Source of the DNA: Mycolicibacterium goodii
GTDB lineage: Bacteria; Actinomycetota; Actinomycetes; Mycobacteriales; Mycobacteriaceae
Assembly (NCBI RefSeq): GCF_001187505.1
Contig: NZ_CP012150.1
Coordinates: 4,030,001 to 4,094,000, forward strand
DNA length: 64,000 nucleotides
Reading direction: 5' to 3'
The stretch's first letter is position 1. Each line of letters opens with the position of its first letter. Positions 31,972 to 42,305 of this stretch are shown piece by piece. The notes beneath the pieces were generated by a model that saw nothing but the letters and a program-made list of their open reading frames with translations, did no database searches and was not told where the DNA came from. The translations under genes were made by a program, and so were the position numbers.

Positions 31972-32955
31972 GTGAGGTTTCGACAATTGTGGGCCGCGTT
32001 GGTGGCCGTGCTGCTCGCGGTCACCATGGTGACCGCCTGCGGCGTGACGCGCGGCGATGAATCGCGTGGTCTGCACCGCCTGCGCATGATGGTGCCGAAC
32101 AGCCCCGGTGGCGGTTACGACCTCACCGCGCGCACCGCGGTGAAGATCATGGAGGACACCGACATCACCGGGCGCATCGAGGTGTTCAACGTCATCGGTG
32201 CCGGCGGCACCGTGGCCATGGCCCGGCTGATGAACGAACGCGGCAACAACGACCTGATGATGATGATGGGGCTCGGCGTGGTCGGCGCGGTGTACACCAA
32301 CGGTTCGTCGGCGCGCGCGTCCGACGCGACCGCGCTGGCGAAGATGGTCGAGGAACAGGAGGGCATCCTCGTCCCCGGCGACTCGCCGTTCCGCACCATC
32401 GGTGATCTGGTGGCGGCGTGGAAGGCCGACCCGGCCAAGGTGTCCATCGGCGGCGGATCCTCGCCGGGCGGACCGGATCACCTGTTCCCGATGGAGACCG
32501 CGCGTGCGGTGGGCATCGATCCGCGCACCGTCAACTACATCACCTACGACGGCGGCGGTGATCTGCTGACCGCTCTGCTGGGCAAGAAGATCGCGGCGGG
32601 CACCACCGGGCTCGGTGAGTTCGTCGACCAGATCGAGGCCGGGCAGGTCCGTGTTCTCGCGGTGTCCGGCAATGAGCGGGTGCCCGGGATCGACGCACCC
32701 ACGCTCACCGAGGCCGGTATCGACATGACGTTCACCAACTGGCGTGGAGTGCTTGCACCGCCGGGGATTTCCGATGACGCCCGCAACGCCATGGTGGATG
32801 CGCTGACCGAACTCCACGACACCGACGAGTGGAAGGAAGCCATGGTGAAGAACGGCTGGAGCGACGCCTTCACCACCGGGCCGGAGTTCGAGCAGTTCCT
32901 GCGCGATCAGGACAACCGCGTCTCGACGACGCTGACCGAATTGGGGTTGCTATGA
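31972..32955 (+). CDS. tctC: Tripartite tricarboxylate transporter substrate-binding protein TctC
   Basis: 327-residue extracytoplasmic binding lipoprotein. The signal peptide ends in VTAC (Cys23), so it is lipid-anchored in this Gram-positive envelope. The Bug/TctC family motifs are present: MMVPNSPGGGYDLTART, NVIGAGGTVAM and VSIGGGSSPGGPDH. By family it captures citrate or a related carboxylate for the TctAB permease. GTG 31972 is taken with GGGGA 5 nt upstream. First gene of tctCBA-usp, divergent from the two-component system; overlaps tctB by ATGA. Confidence 0.92.
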   Translation: MRFRQLWAALVAVLLAVTMVTACGVTRGDESRGLHRLRMMVPNSPGGGYDLTARTAVKIMEDTDITGRIEVFNVIGAGGTVAMARLMNERGNNDLMMMMGLGVVGAVYTNGSSARASDATALAKMVEEQEGILVPGDSPFRTIGDLVAAWKADPAKVSIGGGSSPGGPDHLFPMETARAVGIDPRTVNYITYDGGGDLLTALLGKKIAAGTTGLGEFVDQIEAGQVRVLAVSGNERVPGIDAPTLTEAGIDMTFTNWRGVLAPPGISDDARNAMVDALTELHDTDEWKEAMVKNGWSDAFTTGPEFEQFLRDQDNRVSTTLTELGLL

Positions 32956-33491
32956 CCGAGGATTCGCCGCAGAGCACCGACACCGGGACGCAGGCGCCCG
33001 AGGGCCGCAGGGTCGACCTGGCCCAGTACCTCGTGTGCGTCGTGCTGGTGGCCGTCGGTGCGTTCCTGATCTACGACGCGCTCACCCTTGCCGAGGGGTT
33101 CGCGAAGGTGGATCCGGTGGGGCCGCGGATGTTTCCGCTGGCGATCGGCATCGTCCTGATTGCGCTTGCGGTGGTGCTGGCGATCGCGATACCGCGCGGA
33201 TCGGTCGGTGAGGCCGACGCGGGCGAGGACGTGGATCCGAACTCGCCGGGGGACTGGCGCACGGTCGGTCTGCTGGTCGGGTTGTTCATCGCGGTGATCG
33301 TGCTCGTCCAACCGCTCGGCTGGGCGATCACGGGTGCGTTGTTGTTCGCCGGTGCGGCAGCGATTCTGGGAAATCGCCACCATGTCCGCAACATCGTGAT
33401 CGGTGCCGTGCTCTCGGTGCTGACGTTCTACGGGTTCTACTCCGGGCTCGGGATCCCGTTGCCCGCAGGCATTCTGGACGGGATTCTGTGA
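32952..33491 (+). CDS. tctB: Tripartite tricarboxylate transporter small membrane subunit TctB
   Basis: 179 residues, four predicted transmembrane helices with a polar loop (about 86-104) between the second and third. The small subunits are poorly conserved, but length, topology and position between tctC and tctA identify it. It works in complex with TctA. Overlaps both neighbours (ATGA with tctC, and its TGA with the tctA start). Confidence 0.88.
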   Translation: MTEDSPQSTDTGTQAPEGRRVDLAQYLVCVVLVAVGAFLIYDALTLAEGFAKVDPVGPRMFPLAIGIVLIALAVVLAIAIPRGSVGEADAGEDVDPNSPGDWRTVGLLVGLFIAVIVLVQPLGWAITGALLFAGAAAILGNRHHVRNIVIGAVLSVLTFYGFYSGLGIPLPAGILDGIL

Positions 33492-35032
33492 TGGAGAACT
33501 TCGACTGGTTGATGCAGGGGTTCGCCGAGGCGGCCACCCCGATGAATCTGCTGTACGCCGTGATCGGCGTGCTGCTCGGCACCGCAGTGGGTGTGCTGCC
33601 GGGCATCGGCCCCGCCATGACGGTGGCGCTGCTGCTGCCGGTGACCTACAACGTCAGCCCCAGTGCGGCGTTCATCATGTTCGCGGGCATCTTCTACGGC
33701 GGCATGTACGGCGGGTCCACGACGTCGATCCTGCTGAACACGCCGGGCGAATCGTCGTCGGTGATCACCGCGATCGAGGGCAACAAGATGGCCAAGGCCG
33801 GCCGGGCCGCGCAGGCGCTCGCGACCGCGGCGATCGGATCGTTTGTCGCGGGTGCGATCGGCACCGCGCTGCTGGCCGCGTTCGCCCCGGCGATCTCGCG
33901 GTTCGCGGTCACCCTCGGCGCGCCGTCGTATCTGGCGATCATGTTGTTTGCACTGGTTGCGGTGACCGCGGTGCTGGGCGCATCCAAACTGCGGGGCGCC
34001 ATCTCGCTGTTCCTCGGCCTGGCCATCGGATGCGTCGGCATCGACTTCCTCACCGGTCAACCCCGCGCGACATTCGGGCTGCCGTTGCTCAGCGACGGTA
34101 TCGACATCGTGGTAATCGCCGTGGCGATCTTCGCCCTCGGTGAGGCGCTGTGGGTCGCGGCGCATCTGCGGCGCCGTCCGGCCGAGGTGATCCCGGTGGG
34201 TCGGCCCTGGATGAGCCGGCAGGATTTCAAGCGATCCTGGAAGCCGTGGCTGCGCGGCACCGCCTACGGATTCCCGTTCGGTGCCCTGCCCGCGGGCGGT
34301 GCGGAACTGCCGACCTTCCTGTCGTACATCACCGAGAAGCGCCTCTCCAAGCACTCCGAGGAGTTCGGCAAGGGCGCCATCGAGGGAGTCGCCGGACCGG
34401 AGGCCGCCAACAACGCTTCGGCGGCAGGCACTCTGGTGCCCATGCTCTCGCTCGGCCTGCCCACCAACGCGACCGCGGCGGTGATGCTCACGGCGTTCGT
34501 CTCCTACGGAATCCAGCCGGGCCCAACGCTTTTCGAGAAGGAGCCGCTGCTGATCTGGACGCTGATCGCGAGCCTGTTCATCGGCAACTTCCTGCTGCTG
34601 GTGCTCAACCTGCCGCTCGCGCCGCTGTGGGCACGGCTGCTGCGCACCCCGCGGCCGTACCTGTACGCGGGCATCCTGTTCTTCGCGACGCTGGGTGCGC
34701 TCGCGGTGAACGTGCAGGCGCTGGATCTCGCGCTGCTGCTGGTGTTCGGTCTGCTGGGCCTGATGATGCGGCGCTTCGGTCTGCCCGTGCTGCCGCTCAT
34801 CATCGGGGTGATTCTCGGACCACGCATCGAACGGCAACTGCGCCAGAGCCTGCAACTCGGCGGCGGTGACTGGTCGAGTCTGTTCACCGAACCGGTGGCG
34901 ATCGTGGTCTACGTGCTGATGGTGATCCTGCTGCTCGTGCCGTTAATGCTCAAGCTGATGCACCGCAGTGAGGAGACGCTGCTGATCGTCGAGGACGATG
35001 TGGATCAGCAGGAGAAGGCGGCCCAGCGGTGA
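33491..35032 (+). CDS. tctA: Tripartite tricarboxylate transporter large permease TctA
   Basis: 513-residue permease with about 12 transmembrane helices. Signature stretches include [37 protein letters not shown], and the mirrored second-half [14 protein letters not shown] motif ([15 protein letters not shown]). The sodium- or proton-driven uptake of a tricarboxylate is expected from the family. ATG 33491 was chosen; GTG 33488 is 3 nt upstream and would give a 4-nt overlap with tctB. Followed by a universal stress protein gene after 28 nt. Confidence 0.92.
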   Translation: MENFDWLMQGFAEAATPMNLLYAVIGVLLGTAVGVLPGIGPAMTVALLLPVTYNVSPSAAFIMFAGIFYGGMYGGSTTSILLNTPGESSSVITAIEGNKMAKAGRAAQALATAAIGSFVAGAIGTALLAAFAPAISRFAVTLGAPSYLAIMLFALVAVTAVLGASKLRGAISLFLGLAIGCVGIDFLTGQPRATFGLPLLSDGIDIVVIAVAIFALGEALWVAAHLRRRPAEVIPVGRPWMSRQDFKRSWKPWLRGTAYGFPFGALPAGGAELPTFLSYITEKRLSKHSEEFGKGAIEGVAGPEAANNASAAGTLVPMLSLGLPTNATAAVMLTAFVSYGIQPGPTLFEKEPLLIWTLIASLFIGNFLLLVLNLPLAPLWARLLRTPRPYLYAGILFFATLGALAVNVQALDLALLLVFGLLGLMMRRFGLPVLPLIIGVILGPRIERQLRQSLQLGGGDWSSLFTEPVAIVVYVLMVILLLVPLMLKLMHRSEETLLIVEDDVDQQEKAAQR

Positions 35033-35060
35033 CCGACGAGCGCTTACGCGAGGAGGATCG

Positions 35061-35453
35061 ATGATAGTCGTCGGCTACAGCGCAGACCCGTTCGGCCGGG
35101 CCGCCATCGAGCACGGGATCGCCGAAGCCAAGCTCCGCGACACCAACCTGCTGGTGATCAACGCCACCTCGGGTGAGGCGTACGTCGACGCGCGGTTCGC
35201 GCGGTCCGGGGAGGTCCACGATGTCGAGGCGCACCTGCAGGACAGCGGGGTTCCGTTCGAGGTCCGCCAACCCGTCGGGGTCGACGCGGCCGAGGAACTG
35301 CTCACGGCGATGGACAGCCCGGACGCCGACCTGCTGGTGATCGGCATCCGCCACCGCAGCCCGGTGGGGAAACTGCTGCTCGGCAGCGTGGCGCAGCGCT
35401 TGCTGCTGGAATGCCCCAAACCCGTGCTCGCGGTCAAACCACATGGCCTGTGA
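35061..35453 (+). CDS. Universal stress protein (UspA family)
   Basis: 130 residues, one Usp domain. The ATP-binding pattern G-2x-G-9x-G-S/T is recognisable in the C-terminal GIRHRSPVGKLLLGSVAQRL, and the strand VLAVKPHG closes the fold. AGGAGG lies 4-9 nt before ATG 35061, an unusually strong ribosome binding site for this region. It ends the tctCBA unit; pairing of Usp genes with tct or TRAP transporters is recurrent, and such proteins may modulate uptake in response to ATP. Confidence 0.88.
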   Translation: MIVVGYSADPFGRAAIEHGIAEAKLRDTNLLVINATSGEAYVDARFARSGEVHDVEAHLQDSGVPFEVRQPVGVDAAEELLTAMDSPDADLLVIGIRHRSPVGKLLLGSVAQRLLLECPKPVLAVKPHGL

Positions 35454-35477
35454 CGGCGGCTGACCAGGAGAAACGAA

Positions 35478-35507
35478 CCTCACCGCGCCCCTGCGGGTGC
35501 GGTGAGG
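35478..35507 (+). terminator. Strong hairpin after the tctCBA-usp unit
   Basis: Perfect 9-bp stem CCTCACCGC / GCGGTGAGG with an inner CCC/GGG extension, 25 nt after the usp stop. The tail (ACCAATTTTCC) has only a short T run 5 nt away, so it is a mycobacterial-type imperfect terminator. It separates the transporter unit from the nitrate reductase gene. Confidence 0.65.
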
Positions 35508-35572
35508 ACCAATTTTCCTGACGATAACCCGGCGGGAAACATCCCGGAACACCCGCCGCCCACGATGGCGGC

Positions 35573-38500
35573 ATGGCCAATGGTGTGACGACGACGCGCA
35601 CGACGAGAACCGCATGTTCATACTGCGGTGTCGGGTGCGGAATCGAGGTGGACACCGCGGTCGAGGGCGGCCGCACGGTCATCGCCCGGGTGTCGGGTGA
35701 CAAGCTGCATCCGGCGAACTTCGGCCGGTTGTGCACCAAGGGCGCCATGCACGCCGAGATGATGGCCGCCGACACCGACCGGCTGACGTCGGCGCTGCTG
35801 CGCCGCGACGACGAACTGCTGCCGGTCCCGGTCGACGACGCCGTCGCCGAGGCCGGGCGCAGGTTGCGTGCCATCGTCGACGAGCACGGTCCCGACGCGG
35901 TCGCGCTGTACGTGTCCGGGCAGATGTCGATCGAAGCCCAGTACCTGGCGACCAAGCTGGCCAAGGGTTTCCTGCGGACGGTGCACATCGAGTCCAATTC
36001 ACGGCTGTGCATGGCCAGTGCCGGAACGGGTTTCAAACAGTCCCTCGGTGCCGACGGCCCGCCCGGCTCCTATGAGGATTTCGACCACGCGGACCTGTTC
36101 TTCGTCATCGGGTCCAACATGGCCGACTGCCACCCGATCCTGTTCCTGCGCATGGCCGATCGGCTCAAGGCAGGCGCCCGGCTCATCGTGGTGGATCCGC
36201 GGCGCACCGCGACCGCCGAACGCGCCGATCTGTTCCTGCAGATCGCACCCGGCACCGATCTCGCACTGCTCAACGGGCTGCTGCACCTGCTGGTCGAAAA
36301 CGGGGACATCGACGAGGAATTCATCGCCGAGCACACCACCGGCTGGGAGTCGATGCCCGCGTTCCTGGCCGACTACCCGCCGCACCGGGTCGCCGAGATC
36401 ACCGGACTGGCCGAGGACGACATCCGCACGGCGGCCCGCATGATCGCCGAGGCGGGGGAGTGGATGAGCTGCTGGACCATGGGGCTCAACCAGAGCACGC
36501 ACGGCACGTGGAACACCAACGCGATCTGCAACCTGCATCTGGCAACGGGCGCGATCTGCCGCACGGGCAGCGGCCCCATGTCGCTGACAGGTCAACCCAA
36601 CGCCATGGGCGGCCGGGAGATGGGGTACATGGGGCCGGGTCTGCCCGGGCAGCGTTCGGTGCTGTCGGACGCCGACCGCGCGTTCGTCGAAACCCAGTGG
36701 GGCCTGGCACCGGGAACCATCCGGGCCGACGTCGGCCCCGGCACGGTGGGCATGTTCGAGCAGATGGCCGCCGGTGAGATCAAGGCCTGCTGGATCATCT
36801 GCACCAATCCCGTTGCCAGCGTGGCAAACCGCAAGACCGTCATCAACGGTCTTGAGGCCGCCGAGCTCGTCGTCACCCAGGACGCGTACCGCGCCACGGC
36901 CACCAACCACTACGCCGACATCGTGCTGCCCGCCGCGCTGTGGGCCGAATCCGAGGGCGTCATGGTCAATTCGGAGCGCAACCTCACGCTGCTCTCGCAG
37001 AGCGTCGCGCCGGTGGGGCAGGCGCGTCCCGACTGGCAACTGATCTGCGGTGTCGCCGAACACCTGGGCTTCGGCGAGCACTTCCGATACGGCAGCGCCC
37101 AGGAGATCTTCGACGAGATCCGCCGATTCTCCAATCCCGCAACCGGATACGATCTGCGCGGCGCCAGCTACGAGCGGCTGCGCCGGACACCGCTGCAGTG
37201 GCCGTGCCCGCCCGCCGACGAGCCAGGCGGTGACCACGACCGACACCCCATCCGTTATCTCAACGACGGCATCAGCCAGACCGAGCACATCGAGGCCGAC
37301 GGTCGTCGCCCCCGGCTGGCGTTTCCGACCCCGTCGCGGCGCGCGGTGTTCCACGCCCGCCCGCACATGAATCCCGCCGAACTGCCCGATGACGACTATC
37401 CGATGGTGCTCAACACCGGTCGGCTGCAGCACCAGTGGCACACCATGACCAAGACCGGCAAGGTGGGCAAGCTCAACAAGCTCAACCCGGCCCCGTTCGT
37501 CGAGATCCATCCGCTGGACGCGCTCGAACTCGGCATCGTGGACGGACAACCCGTCGAACTCGCCTCGCGGCGCGGTCGTGCGGTGCTGCCCGCGGTGCTC
37601 ACCGACCGGGTGCGGCCCGGTAGTTGCTTCGCGCCGTTCCACTGGAACGACGAGCACGGGGAGTACCTCACGGTCAACGCGGTCACCCACGACGCCGTCG
37701 ACGCCGATTCGCTGCAACCCGAGTTCAAGGTGGCCGCGGTGCGCCTGCGGCCCGCGCGCTCGGTCGGCGGCACCGCACAGGCACACCCGGTGGCGGCCGA
37801 GTTCGGCATCACCACCGGATCCAAACCCGATCTCACCGGCGACGAGAAGGTTTATCTCGCCGGGTTTTTCACCGGGCTGCCGGAACGCCCGGACGGTGTG
37901 CCGGTGCTTCCCGGCTCCGCACCGGTGCGTCCCGCGGTGCGGTTGTGGGTCGACGGTGTCCTCGCGGGCCGGTACTCGCGCACCGACACGCTCACCACCG
38001 TGGTGCGACCGACGGGCCCATTGGTGCTGTGGGCGTCGCAGACCGGCAACGCCGAGGAGTTCGCCGGCAAGCTCGCCGCCGTCGTCGACGGGGTGCTGGT
38101 CAGCATGGACGACGCCACGCTCGACGACCTCGCCGCGGCCCGGGACGTGCTGGTCGTCACCAGCACGTTCGGTGACGGCGGCCCGCCCGACAACGGCGCG
38201 GACTTCTGGAACCGCCTGCGGGCGCCGGACGCTCCCGCTCTCACCGGTGTCCGCTACGCCGTGCTCGGGTTCGGTGACCGCGCCTACGACGAGTTCTGCG
38301 GTCACGCAAAGGCGTTGGACGGGCGGCTCGCCGACCTCGGTGCCACCCGGCTTCTCGACCGCGCCGAATGTGAGGTCTACGACGACGTCGTACTGCAGCA
38401 CTGGGTCGACACCGTCGTCGAGGTGCTCACCGGAGCGGCGTCGGCACCGGAGGGTGCCTACGGTGGGCGCCGCACGGTCATCCGCACCGAGCCGGACGAA

Positions 38501-39595
38501 TTCACCAGGGCCAAACCGATTCTCGCGACGCTGGCCCGCAACGAACTGTTGACCGCGGCCGGCTCGGCGAAAGAGGTGCGGCAGTTCGGGTTCGACATCT
38601 CCGACTACGACGTCAGCTACGGGGTCGGCGACTCCCTCGGTGTGTATGCCACCAACGACCCGGTCGTGGTCGATGCCTGGCTGGCGGCAACGGCGCTTGA
38701 TCCGGACGCGGCGGTCGAGGTCGACGGCACCGAGCAGTCACTGCGCGACGCGCTCATCGCGTCGTACGACTTCTGCCGTGTCACACCGGATCTGGTGCGT
38801 TTCGTCACCCAGCACAACAGCGCCGCCGCCAAGGCGCTGCGCGGTGGCCGGGCCGAGAAGTGGCTCAGGGACCGCGACGGGCTGGACCTGGTCACCGAGT
38901 TCGCGGTGCGCGCCGAACCCGAGGAGTGGCAGGAGGTTCTGGTGCGGCTCACACCCCGCAACTACTCGATATCGTCGAGCCCGCTGGTGAGCCCGCACGA
39001 GGTGCAGTTGACCGTGTCGGTGGTGCGCCGGCGCGGCACCACCGGCGCCACACGCGGCGGGGTGTGCTCGACGTTCATGGCCGACCGCGCGGTCGCGGCA
39101 CCGGTGTTCCTGCAGCGCTCACCGCATTTCCGCCCGCCCGAGGATCCCGCGACCCCGATGATAATGGTCGGCCCCGGCACCGGCATCGCACCGTTCCGCG
39201 GCTTCCTGCACGAGCGGCGCGCGCTGGGCCATCCCGGCCGCAACTGGCTGTTCTTCGGGGATCAGCACCGCAGCGGAAACTTCTACTACCGCGACGAGCT
39301 GGAGGACATGCTGCACGACGGCCTGCTCAACCGGCTGGACCTGGCGTTCTCCCGTGACCAGAAGGCCCGGGTGTACGTCCAGCACAAGATGCTCGACTAC
39401 GGCGCCGACGTGTGGCGCTGGCTCGACGACGGCGCGCACTTCTATGTCTGCGGTGACGCCTCGCGGATGGCCAAGGACGTCGACGCCGCGCTGACCACGA
39501 TCCTGCGCACGCACGGCGGCATGTCGGAGGAACGCGCGCGTGACTACAAACGCGACCTCGTGGCCGAGAAGCGGTACGTGCGCGACGTCTACTGA
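35573..39595 (+). CDS. nasN: Fused assimilatory nitrate reductase: molybdopterin domain plus diflavin reductase
   Basis: 1340 residues combining two enzymes. The N-terminal half is a molybdopterin oxidoreductase of the NarB/NasA/NapA class: [4Fe-4S] cysteines C15, C18, C22 and C54, and the likely Mo-ligand Cys146 in SRLCMASAGTGF. The C-terminal half is like P450 reductase or sulfite reductase flavoprotein: flavodoxin (about 816-960, LWASQTGNAEEF), FAD domain (RNYSISSSP near 1129, GGVCSTFMAD) and NADPH domain (GPGTGIAPFRGF near 1200) ending in the aromatic YVRDVY. It should pass electrons from NADPH through FAD and FMN to the Fe-S cluster and Mo in one chain. I recall an M. smegmatis enzyme of this kind named NasN. 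No nitrite reductase or nitrate transporter gene is adjacent. Confidence 0.88.
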   Translation: MANGVTTTRTTRTACSYCGVGCGIEVDTAVEGGRTVIARVSGDKLHPANFGRLCTKGAMHAEMMAADTDRLTSALLRRDDELLPVPVDDAVAEAGRRLRAIVDEHGPDAVALYVSGQMSIEAQYLATKLAKGFLRTVHIESNSRLCMASAGTGFKQSLGADGPPGSYEDFDHADLFFVIGSNMADCHPILFLRMADRLKAGARLIVVDPRRTATAERADLFLQIAPGTDLALLNGLLHLLVENGDIDEEFIAEHTTGWESMPAFLADYPPHRVAEITGLAEDDIRTAARMIAEAGEWMSCWTMGLNQSTHGTWNTNAICNLHLATGAICRTGSGPMSLTGQPNAMGGREMGYMGPGLPGQRSVLSDADRAFVETQWGLAPGTIRADVGPGTVGMFEQMAAGEIKACWIICTNPVASVANRKTVINGLEAAELVVTQDAYRATATNHYADIVLPAALWAESEGVMVNSERNLTLLSQSVAPVGQARPDWQLICGVAEHLGFGEHFRYGSAQEIFDEIRRFSNPATGYDLRGASYERLRRTPLQWPCPPADEPGGDHDRHPIRYLNDGISQTEHIEADGRRPRLAFPTPSRRAVFHARPHMNPAELPDDDYPMVLNTGRLQHQWHTMTKTGKVGKLNKLNPAPFVEIHPLDALELGIVDGQPVELASRRGRAVLPAVLTDRVRPGSCFAPFHWNDEHGEYLTVNAVTHDAVDADSLQPEFKVAAVRLRPARSVGGTAQAHPVAAEFGITTGSKPDLTGDEKVYLAGFFTGLPERPDGVPVLPGSAPVRPAVRLWVDGVLAGRYSRTDTLTTVVRPTGPLVLWASQTGNAEEFAGKLAAVVDGVLVSMDDATLDDLAAARDVLVVTSTFGDGGPPDNGADFWNRLRAPDAPALTGVRYAVLGFGDRAYDEFCGHAKALDGRLADLGATRLLDRAECEVYDDVVLQHWVDTVVEVLTGAASAPEGAYGGRRTVIRTEPDEFTRAKPILATLARNELLTAAGSAKEVRQFGFDISDYDVSYGVGDSLGVYATNDPVVVDAWLAATALDPDAAVEVDGTEQSLRDALIASYDFCRVTPDLVRFVTQHNSAAAKALRGGRAEKWLRDRDGLDLVTEFAVRAEPEEWQEVLVRLTPRNYSISSSPLVSPHEVQLTVSVVRRRGTTGATRGGVCSTFMADRAVAAPVFLQRSPHFRPPEDPATPMIMVGPGTGIAPFRGFLHERRALGHPGRNWLFFGDQHRSGNFYYRDELEDMLHDGLLNRLDLAFSRDQKARVYVQHKMLDYGADVWRWLDDGAHFYVCGDASRMAKDVDAALTTILRTHGGMSEERARDYKRDLVAEKRYVRDVY

Positions 39596-39605
39596 GCCCG
39601 GCCCG

Positions 39606-42305
39606 CTACCCCTCTCCGGGTGCCTCGGGCGGGTTGACGTCCGTCCAGATCATCCGGGCCAACTCGTCGCGGTCGGCCACGCCGAGTTTGATGCAGGCCC
39701 GGTAGATGTGGCCTTCGACGGTGCGCACCGACACCGTGAGCCGCTCGGCGATCTCGCGGTTCAGCAGCCCCTGCGCCACCAGGGCCGTCACCTCGCGTTC
39801 GCGCGCGGTGACCGGCAGCGGACGGGCCGCGGCGCGGATGGCCGGTGACGCCGCACCACACTTGGCCGCCAATTGCAGTGCGCGCGCAGCCGATTCGGTG
39901 CTCTGCCGACGGTGGCCGGCCTTGTCGTGCAGCGGCACCGCCTGCGCGGCGGCGTCGGCCGCCGACAGCAGTACCCCGGCCTGCTCGAACGCCGCGGAGA
40001 CCGCGTCGAGGGCGACCGGATCGGCAGCGGCCACCGCCGCGGCGTGCCGCGTGTACAGCGCCGCGAGCGGCCCGTCGACCCGGTCCGCCAGAGCCTGCAG
40101 CCGCCGCACGACCGTGCGGTCACCGAACCGGGCGCAGTGGTGCAGCGCCTCGGCCTCCACGGCGTACTGCCCCGAGGAACGCGCCAGGTCGGCAGCCGAG
40201 CGGGCGATGTCGATCGCCGAGCGGTGCGCCCCCTTGGCGGCGGCCACCCAGGCCTTGGCGAGCATGCGCTGCGGCTCGTGCAGCGCCATGAACGCCCCGG
40301 AATGCTCCATCGCATCGTCGAGCACGCGTTCGGCTTCCACGGCGTCACCCACCGCGGCGTAGGCCCGCGCCAGCAGCAGCCGCCCCGGCAGTTGCCACGG
40401 CAGCGACGTCTCGGCGTTGAGTGCGGCCAGTGCCTGCTCGATCGCGGAGATCGCGTCGCGGAACCGGCCGCTGTGGGTGGCCGCCGCGCCCGCCATGATC
40501 TTGGCGATGGCCCAGCCGGCGAACTGACCGGCCGAGGAGAATTCGGCGTACTCTTCGGCGCGCTGCCGGGCCAGGTCGAACCGGCCGGTGTAGGCGAGCG
40601 CGAGCACCTCGCCGTAGAACACCATGATGCGGATCATGCCGTCGGTGGTCTTGCGTTGCGCGCGGCAGCGCGACGCGATCGGCAGGAACGCCTCACCGCG
40701 GCCCGCCACCGGCATCGCCAGACCGCATGAGAACGCTGCGAAGTCGGCCGCCTGACGCGGCGCGTCAGGGTTGGCCAGCACGCGTTCGGCGATGGCCAGC
40801 CCCTCGGCGATCCGGTTCTCGTGGACGGCCATCCCGGCTTCGGTGGCGTCGATGATGAGTTTGAGGATCGGTTGTGTGACACGGCTGTTCAACTGTTCGA
40901 GCACCTGGTGGGCGCGTGGCACGTCGCCCATCGACCAGAACAGGATCGACAGCCGCGGGATGCCCCACTGCACGAGTTCCATCTCGTCCATGTGGTCGGG
41001 TCCGAACCGCGCCAGGATGTTGTCGGCCTGCACGGGGTGTCCCTGCCACAGCAACGCACGGGAGAGCAGCGTGGCCGCGGGCAGACCGCCGCCGTGGTCG
41101 AACGCCGCGCGGGCGAGTTGTTCACCGAGCGGCAGGTTCGACAGGAACACCGCATCCTTGGCCGCGGTGATCAGCAGGTCGACGTCGGCGCCGCGGTCGC
41201 TCTCGACGCACAACTGCGCCAACCGGATCCGGCTGGCGGCCGTGTCGAGGTCACGCTCCCGCAGCAGCTTGGCGATCCGTCCGCGCAGTTTGCGCGCCGA
41301 TGCGGTGCCGACGCGCCGCCGCACCACCTCGGCGAACAGCGGATGCGAGAACCGGGCCGTCAGCGCACCGCCCGCATCCGGCACGATCCGGATCAGCCCG
41401 CGCATCTCGGCGCCGTCCACGGCCTGCTCGCCGGCGAGTTCGGCGAACGCGTCGACGTCGAGCGGTTCGCACAGCGACAGCAGCTTGAGGGCGTTCATGA
41501 CGTCCTCGCCCGCGTGCGCGAGGCGGTCGTCGAGCAGTTCGGCGAGTCCCGACGGGATCACGGTGGGCCCACGGAACTGCCACACGCCGTTGACCTCGGT
41601 GAGCGTACCTGCGTCGACCGCGCCCTCGACCATGTTGCGCAGGAACAGCGGGTTGCCGCCCGACGACTCCCACATCACGTCGGCGCTGAGGCCTTCGAGG
41701 GTGCCGCCGAGCACGGTCTCGATCAGCGCGATGCTCTGCTGTTTGGTGAACGGCTGCAGGTCGAACCGTTGCAGGTAGCCGTCCTTCCACAGGGACGTGA
41801 CGGCGTCGGGTACCGGTTCACCGCTGCGCACGGTGGCCACCACGTGACCCGCGCGTTCCACCGCGAACTGGTGCAGCAGCGTCGCCGACAACTGGTCGAG
41901 CAGATGGGCATCGTCGACGCCGACCACCACATCGCCGTCGGCGACCAGGGATTCCCGTGCCGAGGCGAGCAACGCGATCGGGTCGCGCGATGCGGTCGGT
42001 GCAACCCAGTGGGCGAACGCCCCGAGCGGGATGCTGCGCGACGATTCGGTGCACGCGGTCCAGTGCACCTTGTTGGGCAACGAGGACGTGACGGTGCGGG
42101 CCAGGGTCGTCTTGCCGACCCCGGCCGCGCCGATCAGGACCACACCGCTGCCGTCGGTGCTGTTCAGGGCAGAGCGGATCGACTCGCACTCGGCCGGCCG
42201 GTCCAGCAGCTGCCACTGCCGCGACATGGAACCTGAGTGTATTGGGCGTACGCCGTTGGTGCTGCCGAACGGGGGCTGCGGGATCGGTAGTGCGCGCTCG
42301 GTCAT
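39606..42305 (-). CDS. Large ATPase-containing LuxR-family regulator (MalT/LAL type)
   Basis: 899 residues. An N-terminal STAND-like ATPase has Walker A GAAGVGKTT (59-67) and Walker B VVVGVDDAH. A long alpha-helical, TPR-like middle region follows, and a C-terminal LuxR helix-turn-helix (LPVTAREREVTALVAQGL, NREIAERLTVSVRTVEGHIY). Such LAL regulators usually respond to a small ligand and ATP and activate neighbouring genes. The ATG shares one base with the stop of the upstream catalase-fold gene (TGATG), so the two are translationally coupled and likely functionally linked. ATG 42227 is an internal alternative. Its 3' end is 10 nt from the convergent nitrate reductase stop. Confidence 0.87.
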   Translation of the reverse strand: MTERALPIPQPPFGSTNGVRPIHSGSMSRQWQLLDRPAECESIRSALNSTDGSGVVLIGAAGVGKTTLARTVTSSLPNKVHWTACTESSRSIPLGAFAHWVAPTASRDPIALLASARESLVADGDVVVGVDDAHLLDQLSATLLHQFAVERAGHVVATVRSGEPVPDAVTSLWKDGYLQRFDLQPFTKQQSIALIETVLGGTLEGLSADVMWESSGGNPLFLRNMVEGAVDAGTLTEVNGVWQFRGPTVIPSGLAELLDDRLAHAGEDVMNALKLLSLCEPLDVDAFAELAGEQAVDGAEMRGLIRIVPDAGGALTARFSHPLFAEVVRRRVGTASARKLRGRIAKLLRERDLDTAASRIRLAQLCVESDRGADVDLLITAAKDAVFLSNLPLGEQLARAAFDHGGGLPAATLLSRALLWQGHPVQADNILARFGPDHMDEMELVQWGIPRLSILFWSMGDVPRAHQVLEQLNSRVTQPILKLIIDATEAGMAVHENRIAEGLAIAERVLANPDAPRQAADFAAFSCGLAMPVAGRGEAFLPIASRCRAQRKTTDGMIRIMVFYGEVLALAYTGRFDLARQRAEEYAEFSSAGQFAGWAIAKIMAGAAATHSGRFRDAISAIEQALAALNAETSLPWQLPGRLLLARAYAAVGDAVEAERVLDDAMEHSGAFMALHEPQRMLAKAWVAAAKGAHRSAIDIARSAADLARSSGQYAVEAEALHHCARFGDRTVVRRLQALADRVDGPLAALYTRHAAAVAAADPVALDAVSAAFEQAGVLLSAADAAAQAVPLHDKAGHRRQSTESAARALQLAAKCGAASPAIRAAARPLPVTAREREVTALVAQGLLNREIAERLTVSVRTVEGHIYRACIKLGVADRDELARMIWTDVNPPEAPGEG

